Shown: positions 25,486-33,058 of the stretch, piece after piece
How the letters are laid out: each line of letters begins with the position of its first letter
How positions within the stretch are numbered: position 1 is the stretch's first letter
Assembly: GCA_021608145.1 (NCBI GenBank)
Contig: JAKIHM010000001.1
Location: forward strand, 248,001 to 312,000
DNA: 64,000 nucleotides
Reading direction: 5' to 3'
From: Thermovorax subterraneus
Lineage (GTDB): Bacteria > Bacillota > Thermosediminibacteria > Thermosediminibacterales > Thermosediminibacteraceae
Notes under the pieces: model-generated
Told to the model about the DNA's origin: nothing
The model's database searches: none
The model's input: only the letters and a program-made list of their open reading frames with translations
Made by a program: the position numbers and the translations under genes

Positions 25486-25713
25486 TTATTGTTCCTCGGT
25501 CAGGGCGATTTCCACCACCTTTACGATGGAGTCCACGGGATGGGACTGAAGGTTGGCGAAGGCCTTTGCCACCGCCATCACGTCGTCGTCCACAGCGGAG
25601 GGCTTTAAGTTCCTGAAGGACCTCGTCCTTGTTACAGGCCTTCCGCCTTGGTCGGTCCCGGTCTGGACTACTACCTGCAGGGTGGCGTCTACGGGAGTCG
25701 CGATAACCGCCAT
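25486..25713 (-). CDS. DUF1659 family protein
   Basis: A 75-residue protein. M-A-V-I-A-T-P-V-D-A-T-L-Q, then a G-R-P-V-T-R-T-R-S-F-R-N-L motif and a C-terminal V-D-S-I-V-K-V-V-E-I-A-L, fit DUF1659. Function is unknown. It is probably co-transcribed with DUF2922 and yvrJ. The ATG at 25713 is 6 nt after AGGTG. The IS607 element ends roughly 30 nt upstream, so its native promoter may have been displaced. Confidence 0.82.
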   Translation of the reverse strand: MAVIATPVDATLQVVVQTGTDQGGRPVTRTRSFRNLKPSAVDDDVMAVAKAFANLQSHPVDSIVKVVEIALTEEQ

Positions 25714-25741
25714 CGGCTTCACCTGGTTCAAAAAACTTGAC

Positions 25742-26060
25742 TGTTTTTATCTCCAGCCAAGCCGGCCCCCAGACCAGGATTTCGCCTCGTTCCCGGATAT
25801 TTGATTTGCCCTCCGAGGGGCAGGGCGACAGGGGGCCTCGGCCCGGGAGTCCCACCCGGAACCCGGACGGAGAGGTTATCCCCTCCCGTACCCCAGACTC
25901 GCCTGCTCGGACTGACGGGGTGTTTTTCAACACCCGCAGGTCTGAGTGAACTGGAGTAGAGGCGGTGTGCTCACCGCCGCCCGAGCCGTCCTGTCAGGAC
26001 GCCTACCGGTTTGTCCGACACCGGCTAAACGGGGTCACCGTAAGGACAGGGCAAGCTTTT
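25742..26060 (-). ncRNA. Probable omega RNA (reRNA) at the tnpB 3' end
   Basis: This GC-rich stretch begins at the tnpB stop and runs to the apparent element end. On the minus strand it holds stacked hairpins: CGTCCTG/CAGGACG, GGCGGTG-AGCA-CACCGCC, GGGTGTT/AACACCC and others. TnpB loci make a guide RNA from the tnpB 3' end through the element's right end, the last ~16-20 nt being the guide taken from flanking DNA. Position, strand and structure fit. The exact 3' boundary is not determined. Confidence 0.65.
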
Positions 26061-27723
26061 TGAGGTCATGCCAGACGGAATAATACGCCTCCTGCAGCCA
26101 CCGGGCAAGCCCGTTGTGCTGCAGGAGCTTCCCCTCCAGCCGCCTCAAGCAGGCCCTGACCCTGCGGGTCATCCCTCTTCCTTCCCTCGGTGTATTAGGA
26201 TCGACCTTACAGGTCAGGTTTTGCTTGATTTGGGCTACTAGTTGTTTAAGTTCTATAGTTACCCGTTCCTTAAAGCCCATCGCCCGGCGACCAATAACCA
26301 ATGCCGCCGCGCAGTGCACCGGAACGGCGTAACGCTCCATGTACTTCCAGTAACCTATGGTGGACGTGTGCCGGGCAGGTACGAGCTTGAAGGGCATTCC
26401 TTCATTGACAGCCCTCCGGCACACCACCTCCACCATTTTGGCAAAGGGAAAGTTTGAAGCCATTCGGTTAAACTTTTTGTTGGTATCCAGCCTGTCTTTG
26501 CCGAAATCCAGGTCCTCCAGGACTATGGGTTTGCCCAGGGAGAAAGCCACGTCAGTGATTACCCTAGCTAAAACGCCTATAAGATAGTCCCTCCGGAAGC
26601 CACAAGCATAGGCTAAGTCGGGTATCCTGATGTAGAGAAAGCCGTTCAGGTAAGTGATAACTTGAAACTCTCCCTCGTACTTGCCCAGGTTGCCGGGGTA
26701 AGGTATATTAAAACCTTCCGGCCACTGCTCCGGCTGGCCTGAGGCGTTTACATTGCATAAGGCCACGCCGTCAGGATTGATGTCCAGGGCTAAACAACCT
26801 TTAGTAAAATCGGGTTCCTTCATCCCGCCCAAATCCAACGTCAGATGCGCTATATAGCGGTCCTGCGGGGTGCGGACCAGCTCTACTGTGTAGGGCAGCT
26901 TCATAGCTAGCCATATCCGCACCAGGTCCCGGTGCTTCTCCGGCAGCCACAATCTCCCTTCTACTCTGGGGGCTTTGCTCATCTTCGGGCGGCCAAGTTT
27001 ATCCGTGCCTGTCTGTTCGGAAAGGTGGGATATGGAGATAGCCAAGTGAAACTCTTGCCCGCCAAAGGATACCTTAATGTTAGGGTTGCCGCCCTTGGTC
27101 TCGTCTCCCCGGGAGTAGAGGCGGTTTTTGCGGGATGCTCGCCACTCTTCCTGCGTGGCCTGCCCCTTGCAGACCCTTTTCCAGAGTTTTCTCCCGCCAA
27201 ACACCACCTTGGGTACGGTCCCGTTTTCCCGGTGGGCCTCCAGTTCGGCCAACTTCTCCTCTAAAGACGCTACCCGGTTGTTCCGCCCCTTGACTGCCAG
27301 GCGGAGTTTTTCAACAATATCCGGGGCATCGCCTTTCCTCTCTGCTTTTACCAGCTTTCTCATAGCAAGGCCGAGCTTCTTCCTCGCCCGGCGTAGCTTG
27401 TTTTTTGTTTCCTCAATCTCCAGCTCCAGCAGCTCTTTTTGGGAGTCCAGCACGGCCTGTGCCTTAAGCCTGGCATCGTCCACATAGCGGGAGTTGATTC
27501 CGAAAAGATCTTGCCCCCATTTCTTTATTTCATCGCGGGATGCACCCTCTAGTAGCCGGTTGAAGGCCCAACGCTGGCAGGCAGAGAAAAGGCGCATCTC
27601 CGTCTCAAGAGGGTCTTCCTCCCCACGGCCCCATTTCTGTGAACGAAAGGCCGGGTAAACTTCCGGAAAGAACTCTCCACAAACTGTCATGCTAAATTTG
27701 TCCTTCTTGTGTTTCTTCGGCAT
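26035..27723 (-). CDS. tnpB: TnpB-related protein with atypical RuvC site
   Basis: A 562-residue TnpB-family protein. RuvC motif I is L-A-L-D-I-N-P-D-G near 310, and motif II is I-V-L-E-D-L-D-F near 412. At motif III the usual D-x-N-A-A block appears as V-P-V-H-C-A-A-A-L-V-I-G-R-R, so histidine or cysteine replaces the third aspartate. The CxxC...CxxC zinc finger of typical TnpB is absent. A long charged coiled region lies at 95-170. It overlaps tnpA by 32 nt and carries the omega RNA at its 3' end. This looks like the long TnpB-related subfamily; whether it still cuts DNA is uncertain. Confidence 0.85.
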   Translation of the reverse strand: MPKKHKKDKFSMTVCGEFFPEVYPAFRSQKWGRGEEDPLETEMRLFSACQRWAFNRLLEGASRDEIKKWGQDLFGINSRYVDDARLKAQAVLDSQKELLELEIEETKNKLRRARKKLGLAMRKLVKAERKGDAPDIVEKLRLAVKGRNNRVASLEEKLAELEAHRENGTVPKVVFGGRKLWKRVCKGQATQEEWRASRKNRLYSRGDETKGGNPNIKVSFGGQEFHLAISISHLSEQTGTDKLGRPKMSKAPRVEGRLWLPEKHRDLVRIWLAMKLPYTVELVRTPQDRYIAHLTLDLGGMKEPDFTKGCLALDINPDGVALCNVNASGQPEQWPEGFNIPYPGNLGKYEGEFQVITYLNGFLYIRIPDLAYACGFRRDYLIGVLARVITDVAFSLGKPIVLEDLDFGKDRLDTNKKFNRMASNFPFAKMVEVVCRRAVNEGMPFKLVPARHTSTIGYWKYMERYAVPVHCAAALVIGRRAMGFKERVTIELKQLVAQIKQNLTCKVDPNTPREGRGMTRRVRACLRRLEGKLLQHNGLARWLQEAYYSVWHDLKKLALSLR

Positions 27724-28339
27724 CTCTTATCAGCTCCCGAAAACCCTGCCGGATTTTCTTGCCACCCCTCGCACCATACAGCCGGGCTGAAAAAAAAGTC
27801 ACTACAGCCAGTAAATCCTGGACCAGTTCCGTATGTGCATCTTCAGCCTCCTTCTGCGAGGTGATTTCTATCTCCACACCGCAGTACTTAAGATGGCGTT
27901 CCAAATAGGCATACCCGAATCTTGCCAGCCTGTCGGGGTATTCGATGAGCAATTTCTTAAACTCGCCCTTCTCAGCCACTTTCAGCATACGCTCCAGACC
28001 CCGGCGGTTCTGGTTTAAACCCGAAGCCACATCCGAATACTCCGCCACCACACGGTAACCCTTCTCCTGTGCGTATGCCCGCAGCCTCTCCATCTGACGC
28101 TCAAGATTTCCAGCATCAGCCTGTTTCTTCGTAGACACCCTGGCGTAGAGGGCAACCGCGTCCGGCTCTGCCTTTATCCCTCCCGTTCCTAAAATGCGGT
28201 TGATTTCCTCCACCGGGTATCTCCGCTGGCCGCTGGGCAACCGCACAGGCCTGATTAGTCCCTGTTTTTCCCATGCCCGAAGCCTGTTCGGGTGTACACC
28301 TAATCTTTTTGCTGCTTCTCCAATGGATAAGAGTTCCAT
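27692..28339 (-). CDS. tnpA: IS607-type serine recombinase TnpA
   Basis: A 215-residue transposase. Residues 1-50 are a MerR-like helix-turn-helix (I-G-E-A-A-K-R-L-G-V-H-P-N-R-L-R). The serine recombinase domain follows, with the catalytic serine in Y-A-R-V-S-T-K-K-Q near 69 and the arginines in Y-P-D-R-L-A-R-F-G-Y near 133. It is small as IS607 TnpA proteins are, lacking the large-recombinase C-terminal domain. The ATG lies only 6 nt after the -10 box, so the message is probably leaderless. Confidence 0.93.
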   Translation of the reverse strand: MELLSIGEAAKRLGVHPNRLRAWEKQGLIRPVRLPSGQRRYPVEEINRILGTGGIKAEPDAVALYARVSTKKQADAGNLERQMERLRAYAQEKGYRVVAEYSDVASGLNQNRRGLERMLKVAEKGEFKKLLIEYPDRLARFGYAYLERHLKYCGVEIEITSQKEAEDAHTELVQDLLAVVTFFSARLYGARGGKKIRQGFRELIRDAEETQEGQI

Positions 28340-28345
28340 GTTTCT

Positions 28346-28374
28346 ATTGTAGCAAGGTAGTTAAATATAGTCAA
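28346..28374 (-). promoter_or_regulatory. Sigma-A promoter giving a leaderless tnpA transcript
   Basis: On the minus strand TTGACT (28369-28374) and TACAAT (28346-28351) are 17 bp apart. Only AGAAAC separates the -10 box from the tnpA ATG, so transcription should start at or next to the start codon. No ribosome site is present. Confidence 0.75.
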
Positions 28375-28452
28375 TTATAGTATAGTTTCTTGTAGCTGCT
28401 GCCAACCTCCTTTCGCTTGCGATTTCACCTCCATTATATCCGGCGGCGCGAA

Positions 28453-28595
28453 AAAACAAAAAAGCCGGCCGGGAGCGGGCGAGCTCTCAGACCGGCTACG
28501 GGGAGATTGCATTTTTGGATTTTTAGGCTGTGCGGCAGGGCCTATGGGGCTTAACCGGCTGTATTACGAATTGGCCTGGGGGGAGTCATTTAATT
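28453..28595. repeat. 143-bp direct repeat, copy 1 (3' of hicB)
   Basis: This copy matches 29356-29498 base for base except for seven substitutions, with no gaps (about 95% identity). Read on the minus strand it starts just after the hicB stop and ends in a hairpin (AGCCGG...CCGGCT) followed by TTTTTTGTTTT, a terminator. It has no significant open frame. It may be a shared 3' non-coding element or a duplication footprint. Confidence 0.95.
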
Positions 28596-28628
28596 TCTTA
28601 TCTCTTATTCTTATGTCCGGAGGCAGAA

Positions 28629-29015
28629 TCAAACACCAATATCAATGGTTACCGAAGTTTCTTTACGCCCGACTTCTTTAGAAAGAGCATATAGTATCAG
28701 TTGATTCAAACTGACACCTTGCTCCTGCGCAATTTCGGCCAATTCTTTATGAAGCTTTTTTGGGATTCTTACTGTTAATCTACCGCTATAATCCTCTTCA
28801 TCTTTATAAAAAGTAGGTTCAGGGATAGGTCTGCCTTCGGCCTTTGCTGCTTCTATCCATGATTCTATAGCCTCTTTTGCATTTTTTATAGCTTCTTCAA
28901 GAGTATCGCCGTCAGCCATGCAACCCGGAAGGTCGGGAACCTCTACAAAAAATCCTCCACCATCTTCTTCAGTCAATACACTTATCTTCAGGCCGTATTT
29001 GTAATTTTCACTCAT
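28629..29015 (-). CDS. hicB: HicB-type antitoxin
   Basis: A 128-residue antitoxin. The N-terminal partial RNase-H-like HicB fold shows G-G-F-F-V-E-V-P-D-L-P-G-C-M-A-D-G-D-T and E-A-I-K-N-A-K-E-A-I near residues 20-50. The C-terminal ribbon-helix-helix shows R-L-T-V-R-I-P-K-K-L-H-K-E-L and G-V-S-L-N-Q-L-I near 78-110. It should neutralise HicA and autoregulate. The start overlaps the frame-restored hicA end, the classical hicAB arrangement. Its partner gene is frameshifted. Confidence 0.92.
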   Translation of the reverse strand: MSENYKYGLKISVLTEEDGGGFFVEVPDLPGCMADGDTLEEAIKNAKEAIESWIEAAKAEGRPIPEPTFYKDEEDYSGRLTVRIPKKLHKELAEIAQEQGVSLNQLILYALSKEVGRKETSVTIDIGV

Positions 29016-29287
29016 TATTCTTTACCTCCTTGAAATGCGGGTTAACTTCATCAAAATATTTCATACATTTTTTAACATAAATAGGTTTTAAAGGCTTACG
29101 CCCACCTCTCGTATCTATAAACAATTCTTATATCTGGAAAATCTGGATGTGAAAAGATCCAGTGATCACCTTTCCCGGGTCTATCATTAAAACCTCCAAC
29201 TTTTGTCATGAGAGTCCGAAGCTCATCGAACGTTACATCTTTGGGATTATTTTTAATCTTAAAATAAAGTTTTTCATAATAACTCAT
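29008..29287 (-). pseudogene. hicA: hicA toxin gene disrupted by a one-base frameshift
   Basis: The 5' part (63 codons from ATG at 29287) reads as HicA up to G-K-G-D-H-W-I-F-S-H-P-D-F-P-D-I-R-I-V, then ends early at a TAA at 29096. Dropping one T from the GTTT near 29115 restores I-D-T-R-G-G-R-K-P-L-K-P-I-Y-V-K-K and a tail that stops at 29008, overlapping the hicB start. HicA is an mRNA interferase; the histidine of the SH/DH motif survives. Either the toxin was inactivated recently or a base-call error is present. Confidence 0.8.
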
Positions 29288-29355
29288 AAAGTGCCTCCAG
29301 AGGATAAAAAATTATGACACCATATATGATATCATATTTAAATAAAAAGTCAACT

Positions 29356-29498
29356 AAAACAAAAAGGCCGGCTGGGAGCGGGCGAGCTCTCCGACCGGCT
29401 GCGGGGAGATTGCATTTTTGGATTTTTAGGCTGTGCGGCAGGGCCTGTGGAGCTTAACCGGCTGTATTACGAATTGGCCTGGGGTGAGTCATTTAATT
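29356..29498. repeat. 143-bp direct repeat, copy 2 (3' of hepT)
   Basis: Second copy of the element at 28453-28595 in the same orientation. Its edge overlaps the hepT stop codon, as copy 1 starts just beyond the hicB stop. The pair therefore brackets the hicAB module and places the same terminator-bearing block after two unrelated toxin-antitoxin operons. Confidence 0.95.
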
Positions 29499-29928
29499 AT
29501 AATTTTTGTGATTTTGCATACCTTAATATCAAATCGATAAAATGTTCAAAATCATAAAGTCCATTTGATGCCAATTCGTATACCCTTTCATCGGATACAT
29601 CCTCATATCCATGAACCACTCTATTTCTAAAACCTACCATCTGGCTAAAAGTCAAAAAATCCCGTTCTGTAATTATATTTTTATCGAGCAACATATTGAA
29701 ACTGTCTCTTGCATCAACAGGAGCTTTTTTAAAATGTTTGGCACAAATGTGGAAAGTAATATCAATCATTGTTTCAATGGCTGTCTGAAGTGAATATTTG
29801 AGACCTTTAATGAGCCATTGGTCTTTTAAAATTTCCTCCTTGCTTTTATTTGATAAAAGCAGCTTTATATCATTTATTTGTTCCCTAATGAAAGCTATTT
29901 TTCTTTCAATGATTTCATTTTTCATCAC
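29497..29928 (-). CDS. hepT: HepT-like HEPN ribonuclease toxin
   Basis: A 143-residue all-helical DUF86/HEPN protein. The R-N-R-V-V-H-G-Y motif near residue 100 is the RX4-6H nuclease signature, followed by a tyrosine of the kind AMPylated by MntA. Helical segments flank it. In the HepT-MntA pair the toxin cleaves RNA and is silenced by AMPylation. It overlaps the upstream mntA by 14 nt, so the two are coupled. Its stop overlaps the 143-bp repeat. Confidence 0.9.
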   Translation of the reverse strand: MMKNEIIERKIAFIREQINDIKLLLSNKSKEEILKDQWLIKGLKYSLQTAIETMIDITFHICAKHFKKAPVDARDSFNMLLDKNIITERDFLTFSQMVGFRNRVVHGYEDVSDERVYELASNGLYDFEHFIDLILRYAKSQKL

Positions 29929-30355
29929 AATTCACCCCAATTATCAGCTCTAGAGCCTTTTTGTACCTCGGGTATACGTCGGCATACTTGCGGCTGACCT
30001 TCTCTATGAGGTCTGAAACCACATCATCGTCCTTTATGAATATCGGTATTCCATGCCGCAGAATTTCGAAGGCAAGGATTACATTTGCGTGTGCTACTGA
30101 AACAAGGTCGAACGGGTGCCCCTCAAAATTTCTGAGGGCAAGATGCAACCTTTCCAAAAAAAGTTCAACTTCCTCTTCGGAGCTTACTGCTCCAGGAATC
30201 GTTATTATCCCCAAATCTATGTCGCTTTCGGGCCTCATTTTGTCGACGGCGGAGCCGAAAAGATATACTCCGCCGATTTCGTCGAAACGGTAAAGCTTTT
30301 CTGTCACATAGGCCTTCAGCTTTTCGCGGTCGATTTCGATAAGTTCTCTGGGCAT
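29915..30355 (-). CDS. mntA: MntA-like nucleotidyltransferase antitoxin
   Basis: A 146-residue minimal nucleotidyltransferase. Y-L-F-G-S-A-V followed by S-D-I-D-L-G gives the G-S-X(10)-D-X-D signature near residues 33-48, and a third acidic residue lies in H-P-F-D-L-V-S-V. It should inactivate HepT by AMPylation. AAAGGGGGAATCG precedes the ATG. Together with hepT it forms an intact-looking operon on the minus strand. Confidence 0.92.
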   Translation of the reverse strand: MPRELIEIDREKLKAYVTEKLYRFDEIGGVYLFGSAVDKMRPESDIDLGIITIPGAVSSEEEVELFLERLHLALRNFEGHPFDLVSVAHANVILAFEILRHGIPIFIKDDDVVSDLIEKVSRKYADVYPRYKKALELIIGVNCDEK

Positions 30356-30508
30356 TTTCGATTCCCCCTTTGATTTAAAGCCCTTAACAAAATTCTATTC
30401 CAGAAAAAGAGAAAGTCAAGAAAATTGATGACATTGCCGTATAGGTCGGCTATAATATGGTATAATATATTCGAAAGTCAACAATTTCCAGCGCCAGAGG
30501 TGGCGATT

Positions 30509-30796
30509 ATGAATTTTGCGGATCTAAAAGAAAAAATAGTGCCTTTGCTTAAAAAGAACGATGTTGTGAATGCAGCCGTATTTGGTTCATACGCGCGGGG
30601 AGAAGAAAAACCAAGTAGCGATTTAGATATAGTTATTAAATTTAGAGAAGGAAAGATAAAAACCTTATTTGATTTGATAAGACTGCAACAGGAATTGGAA
30701 AGCATTTTGAAAATTAAGGTTGATATAAATACCTATGATTCGCTTTCGCCTTTAATAAAAAAAGAGATTGAAAAAGAAATGCGGGTGATAATTTGA
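30509..30796 (+). CDS. MntA-like nucleotidyltransferase, orphan
   Basis: A 95-residue minimal nucleotidyltransferase with V-F-G-S-Y-A-R-G followed by S-S-D-L-D-I (GSX10DXD) and a later D-I-N-T acidic site. No HEPN partner is next to it; the following gene is truD, which overlaps its stop by 4 nt. The ribosome site GAGG sits in the loop of a small hairpin (CGCCA/TGGCG, 30492-30505) just before the ATG, which may modulate translation. Two TATAAT-like boxes lie upstream (30450-30470). It is probably an antitoxin that lost or never had a partner here. Confidence 0.85.
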   Translation: MNFADLKEKIVPLLKKNDVVNAAVFGSYARGEEKPSSDLDIVIKFREGKIKTLFDLIRLQQELESILKIKVDINTYDSLSPLIKKEIEKEMRVII

Positions 30797-31956
30797 AGAT
30801 AAAAGTCATGCCCGAAGACTTCATAGTAAAAGAACTTGCCGACATAAAGTACTCATCGGACGGGCCGTACCGCATATACCTCCTCGAAAAAAGGCACTGG
30901 AACACCATGGACGCCCTCAAATTTATTTCCCGGGAAAACAAAGTGCCTCTTTCCAAAATAGGCTCGGGCGGCAGGAAGGACCGCCACGCCCTGACGAGCC
31001 AGTACATATCGGTGCCGAAAAAGTATGAGCTCAAGTTCGAAAGGCCCAACGTGAAGCTCTCCTTCCTGGGATTTGCCGACGACTTCGTATCCCCGGCGAT
31101 ACTCGAGGGCAATTACTTTGAGATAACGCTGAGGAAACTAAAACCTGAAGAGGAGGAAAAAATAAAAGAAAGGCTTCCTGAAGTGGAAAAGTTCGGCTAC
31201 TCCAACTTCTTCGATGACCAGAGGTTCGGCAGCGTGGAAAACCCGCAGGAATTTCTGGCAGAGAGGATAATAAAAAAGCACTATAGCGGTGCTTTGAAAC
31301 TATACTTTACGGTAGTTCATCCGGAGGACTCCAGGAATGAAAAGGAAAGGAAGAGGGAAATAGATAGGCTGTGGGGGAACTGGGAAGCGATCCTTCCCCT
31401 TTGCAGGACTTCCGTGGAGAAGGAAATTGTTAAGATACTCATAGAAAATTCTGGGAAAAAAGGTCTTTTAGCAGCATTAAACACCATCCCGAAGGAAGAG
31501 CTTTCCATGTTCTTTTCTGCCTACCAGAGCTTCCTCTGGAATCTGACTTTAAAGAAACTTTTGCCAAACTATGTTTCCGAGCTCTTCGAAGTAAAAGGCA
31601 AAATAATGGACTATTACTTTTACAGAACCATTCCCGATGGAAGCTTAAAGTGCCTTAGGAAAATGGAAATCCCAACGGTCTCGTCCCGGATTCCGGAATG
31701 CCTACCGGAGGTTAAAAAGGCCATCGATGAAGTCCTCGCCGAAAGAGGAGTAAAGCCTTCGGACTTCAATCTGAAGAAGATAAGGAAGTCTTTCTTTAAG
31801 TCCTTCATGAGACCTGCTATAGTTTTCCCGGAAGGACTTTATGTAAGCCCCTTCGAGGAGGACGACCTTTACCCGGGCTACAAAAAAGTCACGCTGAAGT
31901 TCACGCTTCCTCCCGGTTCCTTTGCGACTATGATGGTGAAGTCGTTGGGAGTGTAG
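30793..31956 (+). CDS. truD: tRNA pseudouridine(13) synthase
   Basis: A 387-residue TruD that makes pseudouridine at position 13 of tRNA. The catalytic aspartate is D63 in G-G-R-K-D-R-H-A-L-T-S-Q. N-F-F-D-D-Q-R-F-G near 138 is the family NFFGxQRFG-like motif, and A-Y-Q-S-F-L-W-N near 242 is also conserved. The TruD insertion domain spans about 150-230. The start is a TTG overlapping the preceding stop codon. TruD is patchy in Firmicutes, mostly seen in anaerobes. Confidence 0.93.
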   Translation: MKIKVMPEDFIVKELADIKYSSDGPYRIYLLEKRHWNTMDALKFISRENKVPLSKIGSGGRKDRHALTSQYISVPKKYELKFERPNVKLSFLGFADDFVSPAILEGNYFEITLRKLKPEEEEKIKERLPEVEKFGYSNFFDDQRFGSVENPQEFLAERIIKKHYSGALKLYFTVVHPEDSRNEKERKREIDRLWGNWEAILPLCRTSVEKEIVKILIENSGKKGLLAALNTIPKEELSMFFSAYQSFLWNLTLKKLLPNYVSELFEVKGKIMDYYFYRTIPDGSLKCLRKMEIPTVSSRIPECLPEVKKAIDEVLAERGVKPSDFNLKKIRKSFFKSFMRPAIVFPEGLYVSPFEEDDLYPGYKKVTLKFTLPPGSFATMMVKSLGV

Positions 31957-32121
31957 CTATTTATTTTATGGAAAATTTTGATATTATGTGATATTATACC
32001 GGTAGATGAATTTCTGTAGCGTCAGAGTGGCTAGTAGCATATGGCGGGTTGAAATTCAAAGCATGTCAGGCGGAAATTCTCAAATACGCCGTGGAATTAA
32101 AATGAATTGGGGGGACTTATA

Positions 32122-33033
32122 TTGAAGATAAAAAAAGCCGTAATACCCGCTGCAGGCCTTGGCACCCGCTTTTTGCCGGCTACCAAGGCCCAGCCCAAGG
32201 AGATGCTGCCCATAGTGGACAAACCCACCATCCAGTACATAGTGGAAGAGGCGGTAGCCTCCGGGATAGAAGAGATCCTTATAATAACCGGAAGGAATAA
32301 GAGGGCCATAGAAGACCATTTCGACAAATCCGTGGAACTAGAGCTAGAGCTCAAGAAAAAGGGAAACGGGGAACTCTTGAAAATAGTGGAGGACATATCC
32401 AACATGGTGGATATCCACTACGTCCGCCAAAAGGAACCAAGAGGCCTCGGACATGCCATCTACTGCGCCAGGACCTTCGTGGGCAACGAGCCCTTTGCCG
32501 TGATGCTGGGGGATGACGTGATGTGCTCCGAAAAGCCGGTGCTGAAGCAGATGATGGAAATATACGAGAGGTACAACTGCACCATCCTAGGCGTCCAGCA
32601 GGTGAGAGAGGAAGACGTGAGCAAGTACGGCATCGTGGACGGCGCCTTTATCGAAGATAGAATATACAAGGTGAACGACCTGGTGGAAAAACCGAAAAAA
32701 GAAAAGGCCCCGTCGCGCATGGCAATTCTGGGAAGGTACATAATAACGCCGCGGATTTTCGGAATTTTAGAACACACAAAGCCGGGAGCCGGAGGCGAGA
32801 TCCAGCTCACCGATGCGTTAAAGGAACTTTTGAACTACGAGGTCATATACGCCTACGAATTCGAAGGAAAGAGGTACGACGTTGGAGACAAGTTGGGCTA
32901 CCTTATCGCAACGGTGGAGTTTGCCATGATGAGGGACGACCTGAAGGAAGACTTCAAAAAATACCTGATCGACCTCATCAAAGAGGACCTTCCCGGCTAC
33001 CGCGAAGCCGCAACGGGGGACGGTATGAATTGA
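32122..33033 (+). CDS. galU: UTP--glucose-1-phosphate uridylyltransferase
   Basis: A 303-residue enzyme that makes UDP-glucose for polysaccharide synthesis. The N-terminal A-A-G-L-G-T-R-F-L-P-A-T-K motif binds nucleotide. P-K-E-M-L-P-I-V-D-K-P, M-L-G-D-D near 131, V-E-K-P near 190 and G-E-I-Q-L-T-D-A near 230 are GalU hallmarks. The start is a TTG at 32122, 7 nt after GGGGGG. It feeds the UDP-glucose dehydrogenase encoded 7 kb downstream. Confidence 0.95.
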   Translation: MKIKKAVIPAAGLGTRFLPATKAQPKEMLPIVDKPTIQYIVEEAVASGIEEILIITGRNKRAIEDHFDKSVELELELKKKGNGELLKIVEDISNMVDIHYVRQKEPRGLGHAIYCARTFVGNEPFAVMLGDDVMCSEKPVLKQMMEIYERYNCTILGVQQVREEDVSKYGIVDGAFIEDRIYKVNDLVEKPKKEKAPSRMAILGRYIITPRIFGILEHTKPGAGGEIQLTDALKELLNYEVIYAYEFEGKRYDVGDKLGYLIATVEFAMMRDDLKEDFKKYLIDLIKEDLPGYREAATGDGMN

Positions 33034-33058
33034 TTTATATCGAAAGGAAGAAAGTATT

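Larger units (their letters stand above)
25742..28420 (-). mobile_element. IS607-family element (tnpA-tnpB-omega RNA), ends approximate
   Basis: A MerR-HTH serine recombinase gene overlaps a tnpB-type gene by 32 nt in one transcription unit, the IS607 arrangement. IS607 elements lack terminal inverted repeats, so the ends are only estimated: the right end near 25742 before DUF1659, and the left end between the tnpA promoter (28374) and the 143-bp repeat at 28453. Confidence 0.85.

Noticed and set aside
25190-25933. A 247-codon minus-strand frame
   Set aside because: It runs antiphase through DUF1659, DUF2922 and the hairpin region of the omega RNA; it has arginine/glycine-rich shadow composition and no recognisable domain.
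28453-29498. The paired 143-bp repeats as a CRISPR or IS ends
   Set aside because: There are only two copies, far too long and widely spaced for CRISPR, in direct rather than inverted orientation, and no transposase lies between them.
31957-32121. Leader before galU as a riboswitch
   Set aside because: Some short complementary segments exist, but no known aptamer consensus or terminator is recognisable.
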